Notes under the pieces: generated by a model | Databases searched by the model: none | The model's input: the letters and a program-made list of their open reading frames with translations, nothing else | What the model was told of the DNA's origin: nothing | Assembly (NCBI GenBank): GCA_019137255.1 | Contig: WPDH01000006.1 | Coordinates: 248,001-312,000 of the forward strand | Length of the DNA: 64,000 nucleotides | Direction of reading: 5' to 3' | Source of the DNA: Corinectria fuckeliana | Taxonomy: Eukaryota; Ascomycota; Sordariomycetes; Hypocreales; Nectriaceae | Part shown: positions 22,424 through 32,841 of the stretch, piece after piece | How the letters are laid out: each line of letters begins with the position of its first letter | How positions within the stretch are numbered: position 1 is the first letter of the stretch | Program-made: the position numbers and the translations under genes

Positions 22424-24612
22424 TCATACTACTAGTCCATCGTAAGCCCTCTCTACAGTGCGGCTCCCCATGCCAGGTACAGTGCGTAGCTGCTCGAGGC
22501 TCTCGACGCGACCGCCGTCGTCGGCGCTGACGAGCTCGAGGTGGTCGACGAGGTCGCGAGCCTTTTTGGCGCCGAAGCCGACGAGCCCGCGGATCAACTC
22601 GAGGTCGCGCGAGTTGACAATGTCGAGGAGATGCTGCGTGCGTGGCGACGCGGGACCGACGTGCTCCGGGAGGAGGTTAAGCGTCTTGACCTTGAGCTTG
22701 CGAGACTTGGGCTTGGGGGCAGGACGCACGAGAGACTCCTCGTCGACATCGGCCTCGCCATCGCGGTAGTCGCCCTCCTCGTCTTCGTAGATGGGGCGTC
22801 GCTTCTTCTTCTCGGTTCGAGGCTCGTCGCGATGCTCAGACGCAGATCCGTTCAAGCGTGCCCTCAGCCTCTCGATCTTGGCCAGCAGCTTGGCTTGGCC
22901 GGGAAAGAAAGGAAGAGCCATCTCGTACATCTTCAGCGCTGCCACATCATCGCCTTGCTCCTTGTGTTGCCGGGCAGCCAGCAGGAACCTCAAGCCATCC
23001 GACTTGGAGTCGTCGCGCCACTCGTCACTATCGATTCGCTTCTCGAGAGCCTCCAGACGCCGCTGCACGGCCTCGGTCATGTCAGGCTGGACATGCACTG
23101 GAGGATGCTGCACCGCCTTCTCAGCCGCCATCCGGGCAGCCAGGACTTCGCTGACCTTCTTCTCGACCATGGCCTCGATCTGAGCCGCAGACACCGTGAC
23201 AGATGCCACGGCTGCGGGTCTTGAGATCTTGCTCGGCCTCGAAGCGAACTCATTTTCAGAGGGTCGCTTGTTGGGGTTGGATTGACGAACCAGGCTAGAG
23301 TTGGCGATGGGGCGCGTAGCGAGCGTCGGCTTCGTCTTGTCCGTGTAGACGCTGAATGCCTTCACGGGCTTGTTGGTCTCGACAGCCTTGTTGGCATCGG
23401 CAGCCTTGGCCGCGACGTTGCCGGTGTGGACGTTATGGGCGTTGGCGAGTGGGCGAAGAGCTTGCCGAGCGGCGGTCGCCCCCCCCAGGAGAGTCGAGTT
23501 CGTTCTAGGAACTTGCTTGAAGACGACTTCGTTCTCAATCTCTCGGACCTCGATTCGCTTCGCGCGAGAGCTGACATTCAGACTGCTCAGGGTATCGAGA
23601 TGGTAGCTTCGTAGAGGAGCGAGGTTCAGAATCATGACAGTTATGCCCTTGTTCTGACCCAGAGACAGGATGCGCGTCATCTTCGACTCGCGGTACGGTA
23701 TCCTCTTGTCGCCGCGGGAGATGGCATCGATGCATTGGCTGAGGACGAAGAGGCTCTTGTTGATGGCGGCAGACTCGACCAGTCTCTCCTTGTCATTGTC
23801 GGTGCGACGGTTGTCTTCCGATCCAGCTAGATCGATCGCCGAAGCTGTGCTCTCCTGCACCATGTCCCCGGTGGTCTGCGTCAGCTTGACCCGGAGGATG
23901 GCATGGCTGCGACTGCTGTGGGCATTGAGCTTGGTGGCGGCCGTGATGCGGTTGTTGTTCGACTCGATGTACAGCTTCTCAAAGTCCTTGAGGTCCTCGC
24001 ACGATCGCTCCGACAGGCCGACGACGACGGTCCTTCCATTGGCCTCGGCACGCAGAGGCAGGCCGGTAGGGGTGCGCTTCTCGGGGGGCTCGAGCAGGTC
24101 GTAGACCTTGTCGTTGTATATCTCGTAGTACGACAAGGTGACCTGCACCGTCGTCTCGCCCTTGGAATCCTTCATGATCTTCTTGCCCCTCCGGAATACA
24201 CCACTAAGCAACCGGGGAATCACCCCACGATCAGCCAGCCTCAGCCCGCCTCGCATTGTGTGCGTCTTGCCGGTGCCGGTGACACCGTAGGCAAAGAGCG
24301 TGACGTCGATGCCCTGGAAGAGCGATTTCAAATACGGGGCCACTGCTCAAGTCAACACACGACACACTCCTAGCGTTGGAATCCGACCTAGAGTCTCGCA
24401 CCTTCTGAAGTAAACAGTGCCTCCTGGGTGGTGGCCTGGTCGTAGACGCCATTGAAGGCGAACGAGAACTCTTCGGCCTCCTTCTTGGGGTTTGGGATCT
24501 TGACGATCGTGTTAGGCTTGCTGGGATCGACGCTGTCGGCGCGGACAATGATGTCCTTGTCGAGCTCCTTCTCGAGGAGCGGCCGTATCCGCGCAACGAC
24601 GCGGACAGACAT
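22424..24612 (-). CDS. Kinesin-10 (KIF22/Kid-like) motor protein
   Basis: Microtubule motor with a C-terminal DNA-binding-like module, related to chromokinesin KIF22/Kid; such motors act on chromosomes and spindles. Exon 1 is 24612-24402 and exon 2 is 24342-22424, separated by a 59-nt intron, giving 709 aa. The motor domain occupies about residues 1-340: VRVVARIRPLL at the start, P-loop GVTGTGKTHTM, switch I NAHSSRSHAI and switch II DLAGSEDNRRT, with neck-side sequence NVSSRAKRIE. The middle is low-complexity, with an Ala/Glu-rich helix near residues 420-480. The last 80 residues hold helix-hairpin-helix-type sequence (IRGLVGFGAKKARDLVDHL, LRTVPGMGSRTVERAY), as in KIF22. It shares a 430-bp divergent upstream region with the AIM24-like gene, which contains CACGTG near 24859. 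Confidence 0.92.
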
Positions 24613-25044
24613 GGCAGGATGATTGAAACTGAGTGGCGGGCGACAGCGGAGGAGGGAGAGCGAAGCGGAGAGACGGTTTCGGCAGCGTCGGGGAAAAGAA
24701 AATCTCTGAGCCTACCAATCTGGCCGCATGGCAGGTCTGTACGGTTAGTAAGTTTCTTGCAGGTTTGCTATAGCCAAGGGTTTGTGGTTGCGGTGTGCGC
24801 TGCTAGCAGAACATGGAGAAAGGCAGAGAGAGCCGGTTGTTGTTGACCCGGCAACGGGCACGTGAAAGCTTGGGCTAGTACCTAGTCTACGTACCTTACT
24901 AGTACCGGACGAAAACGGTGACGTCGGAGCACGGGAAAAGCCGTCCGGCCGCTATCACGCTTTTCTGGCGCATCTCGAGCTTCGACATCCCACGGTCAAC
25001 GTCCCCAGCAAGCTGGTGCATTTCGAAGCCCCCCCCTCGACACA

Positions 25045-26356
25045 ATGCGAGGCAACTCGTCGCTTCTGAGGACGGTACGCGGCCTACAGCTGCGGCCACG
25101 CTCGGCGCCATCGTACGTCTGCCGACAGTGCAGAGCCATCCAGATCAGCGCGGCGCCGACCACGGACACGCCCAAGGCCGGCGGGGACGCCTTTGGAGCT
25201 CCAGCCGACTCGCGGGATTCCGCCGGTATGGCTGCGCTCTGCCATTGACTTGCGGGGCTATCACGAGACTGACCCAATGCTTCTATAGATGCCCGGTTCG
25301 AGGTTCTCGGATCCCCGTATTCGCTCCTGTCTGTGACGCTCTCGGCATCGCAGAATCTCTACACAAGACGGGGGACCTTGGTCGCTGTTGCTGGGAAGCC
25401 TGAAAATGTATGCCGTTGGACCACCAAGCATGCACCAAGTCTGAACCGAGAACTTGTCTAATTTTTACTCGCAGGCCCAATCCACCCTCTCCATCTTGAA
25501 TCCTACGACACGAGCACTCCTCGGCGTACCATTTCTGTACCAACGAATCTCTGCCACGACTCCAATCACAGCTCTCATCTCGACCAAGTCGCCCACGACA
25601 TCGTTCTCGGTTCTACACCTCGATGGCACGACAGATTGGATGGTGTCGCAGCGAAACGCGCTGCTGGCGTGGACAGGACACACACTCTCGCCGTCGACGA
25701 GGATCCAGAAGAACTTGTCGTTGGCGCACTGGGGCAGCACTCACCTGACCGGTCGAGGCCTCGCCGCTCTGTCGGCGCCAGGACAGATCTACAAACTCAC
25801 TCTAAAGGAGGGCGAGGAGTTTGTCGCACATCCCGGCAGCGTAGTGGCCTACTCAGTGTCGAGACACCCACCTCAGCCATTCCGGTTCAAGAGCTCAAGC
25901 CTCCGCCTCCAGGTCCCGTCGCTGACCAGGTGGATCTCGGAACCAGAGTTCATGACGACGATCCGGAACTCAAGCGCCTACAAGTACGCCGCCCGCGTCC
26001 TCTACAGCCTGCGAACGACGACGCGGCGGACCATCTGGGGCGATCGCCTCTTCCTACAGTTCCACGGCCCCAACACGATCCTCATGTCGAGCCGGGGCGT
26101 CCGCGTCTCGGACACGCTGACCAAGGAGCAAGTGAACGAGATTGCAGATGCTCCCGAGGGCGTGCTTGCGGAGGCGTTGGAGCTGCCGGACAAGCCCAAA
26201 GCACTGGAAGCCGCAAAGACAAAGATGGACGAGACGGTGGCGTCAGTCAAGCCGGAGCAGAGCCAGAGCCCAAGTGCCTTCCACGTAGCCACGGTGCAAC
26301 AGGACGGCAAGGTGACGTTTGAGGATTCCAAGGGGCTCAAGGAGTTCATCAGATGA
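25045..26356 (+). CDS. AIM24: AIM24-like mitochondrial biogenesis protein
   Basis: Homologue of yeast Aim24, a mitochondrial inner-membrane protein linked to respiratory complex and cristae integrity. Exons 25045-25225, 25289-25407 and 25475-26356 join to 393 aa. The N-terminus ([20 protein letters not shown]) is basic and Ser/Arg rich, as expected for a mitochondrial presequence. The body shows the TraM/AIM24 beta-rich domain: [44 protein letters not shown], then [18 protein letters not shown] and [15 protein letters not shown]. The Arg-rich C-terminal part [20 protein letters not shown] is followed by MSSRG. The last 70 residues look disordered. Intron 2 has a TCTAATT branch-like site and GCAG acceptor. 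I see no defects. Confidence 0.92.
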
Positions 26357-28108
26357 GGACAGACACGGACAGTGTTGACGACTGAAATCCGAGAAGGAGC
26401 GAATAGATGAACCCATGCTCGGCATGCCATGATTATAGAGGAATAACACTTCTGTACCAATAGAATTGTCATATGTCAAGGCGATATTTACGTGATATCA
26501 CATGGGCATCCCACCTGACTTCTCCGCATAAGCATCCGACCGGGTTAAGGATAGGGACGTGTACCTCATCTGTACTCAGTACTAACCTGCCTGTGTAGTC
26601 ATCCTACTTACCCTGGACGAAGGATTCGAGGAGTAATATCGGGCCCATGAGCATCTGAAGAGGCAAGCTCACCACTGAGAGGAAGCCATGAGTGAGCTAC
26701 TAGTTAGTTGTTAGTCTACACATTGGTGACGACAACGATCGACTTGTACAACACACCCTTACTTTAGCAAACACCTATCCCGAAGGCTACAATCCACATT
26801 TGCAATTAATAATTAGGCTTGCTAGGGCTCCCTCGCGCCGAGCCGTCTTGCACGCCATCGATATCAAACGCTGCTTATTCAATCACTCACTCAACCGCAA
26901 TCGGAGCGCACAACGCTGATCCCGTAAGCACAAGTTGCTTCCCTCCCCGCAGTGTCAAGCAATACGTGGAACAGCTGCGAGAAAGCACGAAACTGTCCTG
27001 GATTCACAGTTGCGAATTACGAATCCAGATTGCTGCTCACGGTGGTGTGGATCGCACAAGGCTTCTGCGTTGGGTTTAGGTTGGGTCGCGGCTCGGCCTC
27101 TCGCCCTTAACTCCAGGAGCCGAGATGGGGAGATCACCCGTAGCCCTACGGATGGACCCCCCCTCTAGCAGGCTGGGGAAAGAACATGGAGTGAAGTCTG
27201 GAATATGTGGGTTGTCGAGAAGGGATTCGTGGTAGGAGATTGGAAGTTGTAGCTGTAAGTGTAGAGAGAGAGAGAGATGACATCCAGTAACTCAACTTCT
27301 TCATAGACCGAACAAAGCCACAGGATCGCAACAGCCGCTGCTTGAGTTACAGAGCAAATCGTACATGCGAGATCCGGGCTGATCCACGATGAAGAAGACG
27401 AGGCTCGGCTTTTCGAAGCAAAACACCCTTCTAAACTCCGACGCATAACTTCTCTCTCCCTCTCAACCCTGAACCGCGAAATCGCCCTGGCCTGACTCCC
27501 TGGCCTAATCACCCTTCACCCACTTCAACTAGGTACCTTAGCTAGGTAGGTAGCTAGGTAGGTAGGGATGTATGCACCCGTCCAGCGCAGTAATTTACCC
27601 CGGGATGATATTCCAAGTTAGTAATACACCTCGCCCACCTTGAAAAGGCCGAAGCCGAAGAGAGCGAGCGGGAGAGAGACAGAGACGGACAGATCCACCC
27701 CAGCAACCAACGCAGTCCAACACGCCAAACGCCTCCTTGCAACGACGATTTTTCTCTGTTGGAATGGTGGGTTGATGAATGGCTGCAAAGGCCGCGAGAC
27801 AAAAGAGCGAGCCGAGATCTGGGGAATTGACAATCGAGGCCGTCATTTGATAAATATCTTGAGTTTCCACTTTGCCGCCACCGCCCATTCACTCAATCAC
27901 ACCTCACTCTGTCTGTCGTCCTGGTTCTCAGTCTTCACTCACTCCTCACACAAGGAAAGAAAAGGGATAAAAAGAATAAAAAGAAGAAGACCCAAGGGGG
28001 GTTCAGTCTCATCCCCGTTCTCATCTTCATCCACACACTCACACTCACTCACACTATCCCTCTCCCGCCCCCTCCTCCTCACCGCCATCTTCATCTTCCA
28101 TCACAACA
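26357..28108. other. Intergenic region before MFS transporter
   Basis: No gene recognised. Nearest to the transporter it is pyrimidine-rich with CACTCA stretches (28025-28080), typical of a fungal 5' leader. TAGG words occur at 27530-27568. Confidence 0.55.
27530..27568. repeat. TAGG/CCTA word cluster
   Basis: Repeated AGCTAGGTAGGTAGCTAGGT-like units next to TAGGTACC, about 540-580 bp before the MFS transporter start codon. Confidence 0.6.
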
Positions 28109-29775
28109 ATGCGTCGCTCAACGAGCTCATCGTCCTCCGAGACGGCCAACGAAAAGCTCCCTGTCCCTACCACCACCACCATCACCACCGACGGCGAGAA
28201 ATCCGCAGACGCCCCTCCCTACACAGACGTCTCCTCGCACCCGCGCCGCAAGTCGCTGCAGCGCATCCCGTCGCAGAACAACGAGACCGACGCCAACATA
28301 TACCCGGAGCCCCAGAATGCCGTCCAGGCCGACCTCGAGCGCGGCCGCCTCGCCACCCCGGAGCCCGCCAAGCCCGGCGCCCCGGCCCCCGGCGGCCCAC
28401 CTCCGGGCATGGCCCCGGCCGACTTCCCGGACGGCGGCAGGGACGCCTGGCTCGTCGTGTTTGGCGGCTGGTGCGCGCTGTTCTGCACCTTTGGCCTGAT
28501 CAACTGCGTCGGCGTGTTCCAGGCGTACTATGTACGGGGTCCGCTGAAGGAGTACGACAGCTCGACCGTCAGCTGGATCATGTCGGTGGAGGTCTTCTTC
28601 ATGATCTTTTCCGGGTCCGTGGTAAGTTCAACCAGCCAGCGTCTTGATGTGCTTGCAGCCTGCTAACTCACGCCCCTTGTTGTACTGGTTAGTTCGGCCT
28701 CGTCTTCGACAACTACGGCCCCCGGTGGCTCCTCTGGTGCGGCTCCGTGGCCTACGTCTTCGGCCTGATGATGGTGTCGCTCTCGTCCGACTACTACCAG
28801 TTCTTCCTCGCGCAGGGCATCGTGGCGTCCATCGGCTCCAGCGCCGTCTTCAACGCGTGCATGTCGTCGCTGGTGACGTGGTTCTTCAAGCGGCGCGCCA
28901 CCGCCTTCGGCATCATGGTGTCGGGCTCGTCGCTCGGCGGCGTCATCCTGCCCATCATGATGGACAAGATGATCGCCGAGGTCGGCTTCCCCTGGATGAT
29001 GCGCACCATGGCCTTCATGTTCCTCGCCTTGCTCACCGTCGCCTGTCTGACCGTCCGGTCGAGGCTGCCGCCGCGGGCCCGGCCGCTGGTCTTTATGGAG
29101 TATGTCGAAGGCCTCAGGGACATTCGCATGTCCGTCACCGTCCTGGGCTTCTTCTTCTTCATGTGGGGAATGTTCCTCCCCTTCAACTACGTTTTGCTGC
29201 AAGCCGAGGCTGCGGGCGTGTCGCAGACTCTCATCCCATACTTGCTGCCCATCCTCAACGCTGTGAGGTACGTTTGCTCCTCCATCGTCCCTCCATCGTC
29301 CCTCCATCATCGTCATGTTACAGCTGCTAACCTCCCATCCTCTTGTAGCATCTTGGGTCGTATCCTCCCAGGCCTCGTTGCCGACAAGATCGGCCGGTAC
29401 AACGTCATGATCGTCATCATGTTCATCTCGGCCCTGGTCAGCCTCGCTGTCTGGATCCCCGTCAAGGACACGGCGGGAATCCTCGTCTTCGCCATCATCT
29501 TCGGCTTCTCATCCGGCGGCTACGTCAGCCTGACACCCACCCTCATCGCCCAGATCTCCGACATTCGCCAGATAGGAACCCGCGTAGGCACTGCCTTTGC
29601 CATCCAGTCGTTTGGTGCCCTTACCGGAAGTCCCATCGGCGGCGCCATCGTGAAGGCGCAGCACGGCGACTACCTGGGTCTGCAGCTGTTCTGTGGGTGT
29701 GCCATGATGGCGGGCGTTATTGTCATCTGTGTTGCGCGCTACATCCAGGTTGGATTCAAATTAGTCAAGATTTGA
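28109..29775 (+). CDS. MFS transporter, monocarboxylate (MCT) type
   Basis: Major facilitator with the layout of fungal monocarboxylate-porter-like proteins; transports a small organic solute across the plasma membrane, substrate unknown. Exons 28109-28621, 28693-29267 and 29349-29775 join to 504 aa. The first 110 residues are a hydrophilic, Ser/Thr/Pro-rich cytosolic tail. The conserved entry [16 protein letters not shown] begins TM1, followed by [13 protein letters not shown]. Later segments include [25 protein letters not shown] (TM4-5 signature) and [18 protein letters not shown]. About 12 hydrophobic segments can be counted. In the second half, [14 protein letters not shown] corresponds to the loop 8-9 MFS motif. 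The C-terminus is short (VGFKLVKI). The second intron contains CCTCCATCGT repeated twice. No secondary metabolite genes are nearby that would suggest a specialised substrate. Confidence 0.92.
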
Positions 29776-30355
29776 TAGAGAAGGCTGCATTTTTGGTTGG
29801 GATGAATGAGGGCATCTGCTGCATTAATGCTCGCTAATATGCGAGCCAGAACATACGTGGTCTGGATCTTACACAGAAAAGGGGAAACGCGGTCACTTAA
29901 CTCAGGCGGCCCAGCGAGCAACGTTTCACTGGCGTAAAACAAGGTCGGGCAAATAGATAACACATGTCATAGAGGCTTAGACTCACATGAACTAGATAAT
30001 TTCCAAAAGAAAATCTCGCTCGCTCTTCGATCATGGCTTCACAACAAGCGAATAATCTGGCCCACGTTGGCGAATGATTGATAAGCTATATATGATTGAC
30101 CCCTCTCCCTCAGCTAGTTCGGTATCCGGCACCCGGTGATGGAGACTGGAGTCCGGAGTCCAGAGTTCGGCAACAGCTGTCCCGTTCATCCTAAGACCAA
30201 GTATACACATCGCAAGCGAATGAGGCGCGGAGGGAGGTATGCACTTGTAGTACTAACACTACCATGGCGTACCGAGCCGTTTGAGTTCGCTCAGTTCATC
30301 ACGTGTGGTGGCTAGCACATGCTCGGTCAAGGCTGAGTAGGAATTGCATCTCTTT
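29776..30355. other. Spacer downstream of MFS transporter
   Basis: No coding gene seen. The right part may belong to the 3' end of the noncoding snoRNA host transcript running on the minus strand. Confidence 0.5.
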
Positions 30356-30435
30356 CATGCATGATTAATGCCTATCGTTGCTGGATTAGCGATTTTACAA
30401 CCATCAGATGCCAAGCAAGTAAACATGTATGGATA

Positions 30436-30511
30436 GTTCTCAGTATGTAGATATGGTGAGTTTTTGAATCATGAAGATCATAAACAGCCTCTCAATATAT
30501 CATCATTGAAC
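30436..30511 (-). ncRNA. Box C/D snoRNA, copy 4 of array
   Basis: On the minus strand: terminal stem GTTC (30511-30508), box C ATGATGA (30506-30500), conserved core with GAGAGGCTGTTTATGATC, and box D CTGA (30443-30440) closed by GAAC (30439-30436). The stem is perfectly complementary. Internal C'-like ATGATCT and ATGATT words are present. The stretch before box D reads CTCACCATATCTACATA, one base longer than in the other copies. Confidence 0.82.
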
Positions 30512-30668
30512 AGGGCATGTTGAAAATGCAAGGGCCAAGTAACACATACCTATACCTGGCTGACATTGGTGTAATTCACAATCCGATGCAAGACTCAAAT
30601 GCTACCTAGGTTTGGTTAGCAACCACAACACCAAAACAAAGTTAAGGTAGCACATTATGGCGAGCAAT

Positions 30669-30742
30669 GTTCTCAGCATGTAGATTGGTGAGTTTTTTGA
30701 ATCATCAAGATCATAAACAGCCTCTCGGTATCATCATAGAAC
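30669..30742 (-). ncRNA. Box C/D snoRNA, copy 3 of array
   Basis: Minus strand: stem GTTC (30742-30739), box C ATGATGA (30737-30731), box D CTGA (30676-30673), stem GAAC (30672-30669). The sequence after box C is 2 nt shorter than in copy 2. The core GAGAGGCTGTTTATGATCTT is shared. The stretch before box D reads CTCACCAATCTACATG. Confidence 0.82.
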
Positions 30743-30906
30743 AGGGCCATTGAGGAGCATATGACAAGGGGGATAAGGACATTATATACCTAATCATTGA
30801 ATGGTGATACTGACGACAGAGATCTATGAGCGAAATAGACTTTCTGGTTCTTGTTAGCGACCATGTCATGCAAAGTAACCCGAAGAAGCAAGGAGTTGGG
30901 GCAGTT

Positions 30907-30982
30907 GTTCTCAGGATGTAGATAGGTGAGTTTTTTGAATCATGAAGATCATAAACAGCCTCTCGATGTATCATCACCGAAC
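30907..30982 (-). ncRNA. Box C/D snoRNA, copy 2 of array
   Basis: Minus strand: stem GTTC (30982-30979), box C GTGATGA (30977-30971), box D CTGA (30914-30911), stem GAAC (30910-30907). Box C begins with G here and A elsewhere, both allowed by RUGAUGA. The stretch before box D reads CTCACCTATCTACATC. Confidence 0.82.
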
Positions 30983-31152
30983 GGGGAATATCAAAGTGAT
31001 GGAAAAGGAAAGGGAGACATCATGATGCATACCTACTAATTGATAAAAGGCGCAATGATCGGATCGAATCCATGAGCAAAAGGTATGTCCTGAGCTTTAG
31101 TTAGCGGCCATGTCACCTAGACACTATGGTAACAAAATATATCGAAGGGAAT

Positions 31153-31226
31153 GTTCTCAGGATGTAGATTGGTGAGTTTTTGAATCATGAAGATCATAAA
31201 CAGCCTCTCGATTTATCATCATAGAA
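31153..31226 (-). ncRNA. Box C/D snoRNA, copy 1 of array
   Basis: Minus strand: box C ATGATGA (31222-31216), box D CTGA (31160-31157), closing sequence GAAC (31156-31153). The 5' stem is weaker than in the other copies: only TTC pairs with GAA. The stretch before box D reads CTCACCAATCTACATC. It sits in the host intron nearest the complex I gene. Confidence 0.78.
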
Positions 31227-31437
31227 TGGGTAGGGTGTTGGAAACGGATAAAAGGAAGATCAAAACGAACCTGTTCGCAAAACAATGCATCTCGTCCAAG
31301 CTCGAGCTGGCACAAGTTCAAGAGCCTCAAATGGAAACAAACAAAAAACTCCAATTCTCTAGTGTAGCAGCTCTTCCCCGCCCAGAAGAGTTATGTACAA
31401 TCGCTTTAGCCCCCGTTCGCCCGCGAGTAAATGCTGC

Positions 31438-32230
31438 TCATAGGCTGCCCTCAACACTTGCGTTCACGGGGTTGACCTCGAACCCGTACTTCTCCTTGAG
31501 TCGCTCGGCTCGTCGCTCCTCGTACCCAGGGGGTCGGATTCCTGTGGAAGGTTAGGCCCGATGTTGTTGCGTGGGGTGATGATGTGCGCGACTTACCTCG
31601 GCCCTCGCCAATCTCCGACAGGGTCTGCTCAATCGGCAGTCGGGTTTTCCTTCGGAGAGTCTCCCTGCGCACAAACTCGTCGTCCTCCTTGTTGAAGCTG
31701 TCGTATCGACCACCGAGATAGTGGAACAGGCCCTGGAAAACAGCGATACCAGAACCGAGACCCACCACGACAGGCATTCGCCGCGCTGTTCCAAGTTAGA
31801 ATCATGAGCCCCTCGGAGACTTGGGGGTAAAAGGCGTACAAGGCATGCCGAGAACAGCACCCATCGCAAAGCCACCAAGGGCTGCGGACCAGGAATCGTC
31901 CTGCTCGCGCAGGTTCATCGAGCTTCGCGAGACGAAGACGTAGGCAGCGGGAGCGGCGGCTAGACGGTCCAATTAGCATCAGGACGCCCCAATTAGCACC
32001 ATCGACTCGGAGAGCGTACAGGCAAGGCCGATGATGGGAGCGCCTCGGGTGAAGACGCTCAGGGCGCCGACGTTGCGTTTGGACAGGGCATTGCGGATGG
32101 AGGCGATGAAGAGGCCGCTGAGGCCACCGACGACACCGGCCTTGGCGGTGTCGTTGAGGGTGTCGTAGGGCTTGAAAGCCGTCTCGCCCTCATGGTGAGC
32201 CTGGTGGCGAGCGGACGAAGAGCGTTCCAT
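31438..32230 (-). CDS. NADH:ubiquinone oxidoreductase 21.3 kDa subunit
   Basis: Accessory membrane-arm subunit of mitochondrial complex I, matching Neurospora NUO21.3b and mammalian NDUFA11 (B14.7), in the Tim17/Tim22 fold group. Exons 32230-32020, 31959-31840, 31785-31597 and 31541-31438 join to 207 aa. The N-terminus is hydrophilic (MERSSSARHQAHHEGE), then the first glycine-rich membrane part AGVVGGLSGLFIASIRNAL and TRGAPIIGL. The second exon encodes AAYVFVSRSSMNLRE and the helix AALGGFAMGAVLGMP, and the third MPVVVGLGSGIAVFQGLFHYLGGR. The C-terminal tail is charged and ends PPGYEERRAERLKEKYGFEVNP. The divergent neighbour is TRM10; the shared promoter has CACGTGAC at 32335-32342. The minus-strand snoRNA array follows directly downstream. 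Confidence 0.9.
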
Positions 32231-32334
32231 GGCGTTGGCGGCGGCTGAGGACGGAGCTTCTGGGTTTCTTGGGATCCTGAGGTGCGAAGCTGAAGCTTCG
32301 GCGACGGAGGATTGAGGGAGAACCTCCGCCGGAG

Positions 32335-32342
32335 CACGTGAC
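32335..32342. promoter_or_regulatory. CACGTGAC E-box-like site
   Basis: CACGTGAC lies 105 bp before the complex I 21.3 kDa subunit start codon, in the region shared with TRM10. It has the form bound by Cbf1-type bHLH factors in fungi; use here is inference. Confidence 0.35.
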
Positions 32343-32841
32343 ACTTGGTCATTCAATTGCCTGGCGCCTATTGGCCGACGTGCAAGTGAATTTTCGAAGC
32401 TGCCCGCCTCAAGGTACGTACCGTCTGTCCCGTCCGAGGTCCCACTCGCTGTCCACTAGTACTACTCAGGTACTAAGAAGAAAAAACACCAAGGTTCTCA
32501 CCAACGAGACCTCGTTGTGTGTTGCCTCTCAGATATTTACACACCGTATCACGAGTTTCCTTTCTCAACTTAAATGGCACTAGAGGAGTCGCTTCAGCCA
32601 CGCATTAAGACACACTTCTTTCACCAGATAAAACTGGTCTCGACGAGAGAAACCCTTTGCCTGAAGTCGTGTCGGTTCTAGCACACAGTCCAACCAACAT
32701 ATCTCAGGTGTTAGTCAACTCACTCATCCGGAACGTCAACCTCTCGAAAGTATCTCCGAGAGAACACAACCACTGTATACTCCGGTTTAATCTAGGCGCA
32801 GAAGCGACACCAGTCTTCTCAGCCTTTGGCAACAACTCAGA

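Larger units (their letters stand above)
30356..31437 (-). ncRNA. Multi-intron snoRNA host RNA (noncoding exons)
   Basis: Four imperfect tandem units of 233-246 bp, each read on the minus strand as a short exon followed by an intron holding one box C/D snoRNA. Donor sites are CAG|GTTCGT (31270), TAG|GTATGC (31032), TAG|GTATAT (30789) and CAG|GTATAG (30555). Branch-like words CTAAC, CTAAC, CTAAC and CTAAT precede acceptors ending at about 31090, 30844, 30606 and 30381. The internal exons are therefore about 57, 54 and 50 nt and contain stops in all frames. The first donor lies 168 nt beyond the stop codon of the complex I 21.3 kDa gene on the same strand, so the units may be introns in an extended 3' UTR or a separate RNA. 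The outer ends of the transcript are estimates. Confidence 0.7.

Noticed and set aside
30711..30977. Minus-strand frame repeating MIHREAVYDLHDSK
   Set aside because: It recurs in two repeat units only, is broken in the others, and is fully explained by the box C/D snoRNA core; not a protein.
30436..31226. CRISPR-like or minisatellite reading of the 240-bp repeats
   Set aside because: Eukaryotic context, degenerate units, and conserved C/D boxes with splice signals give a better explanation.
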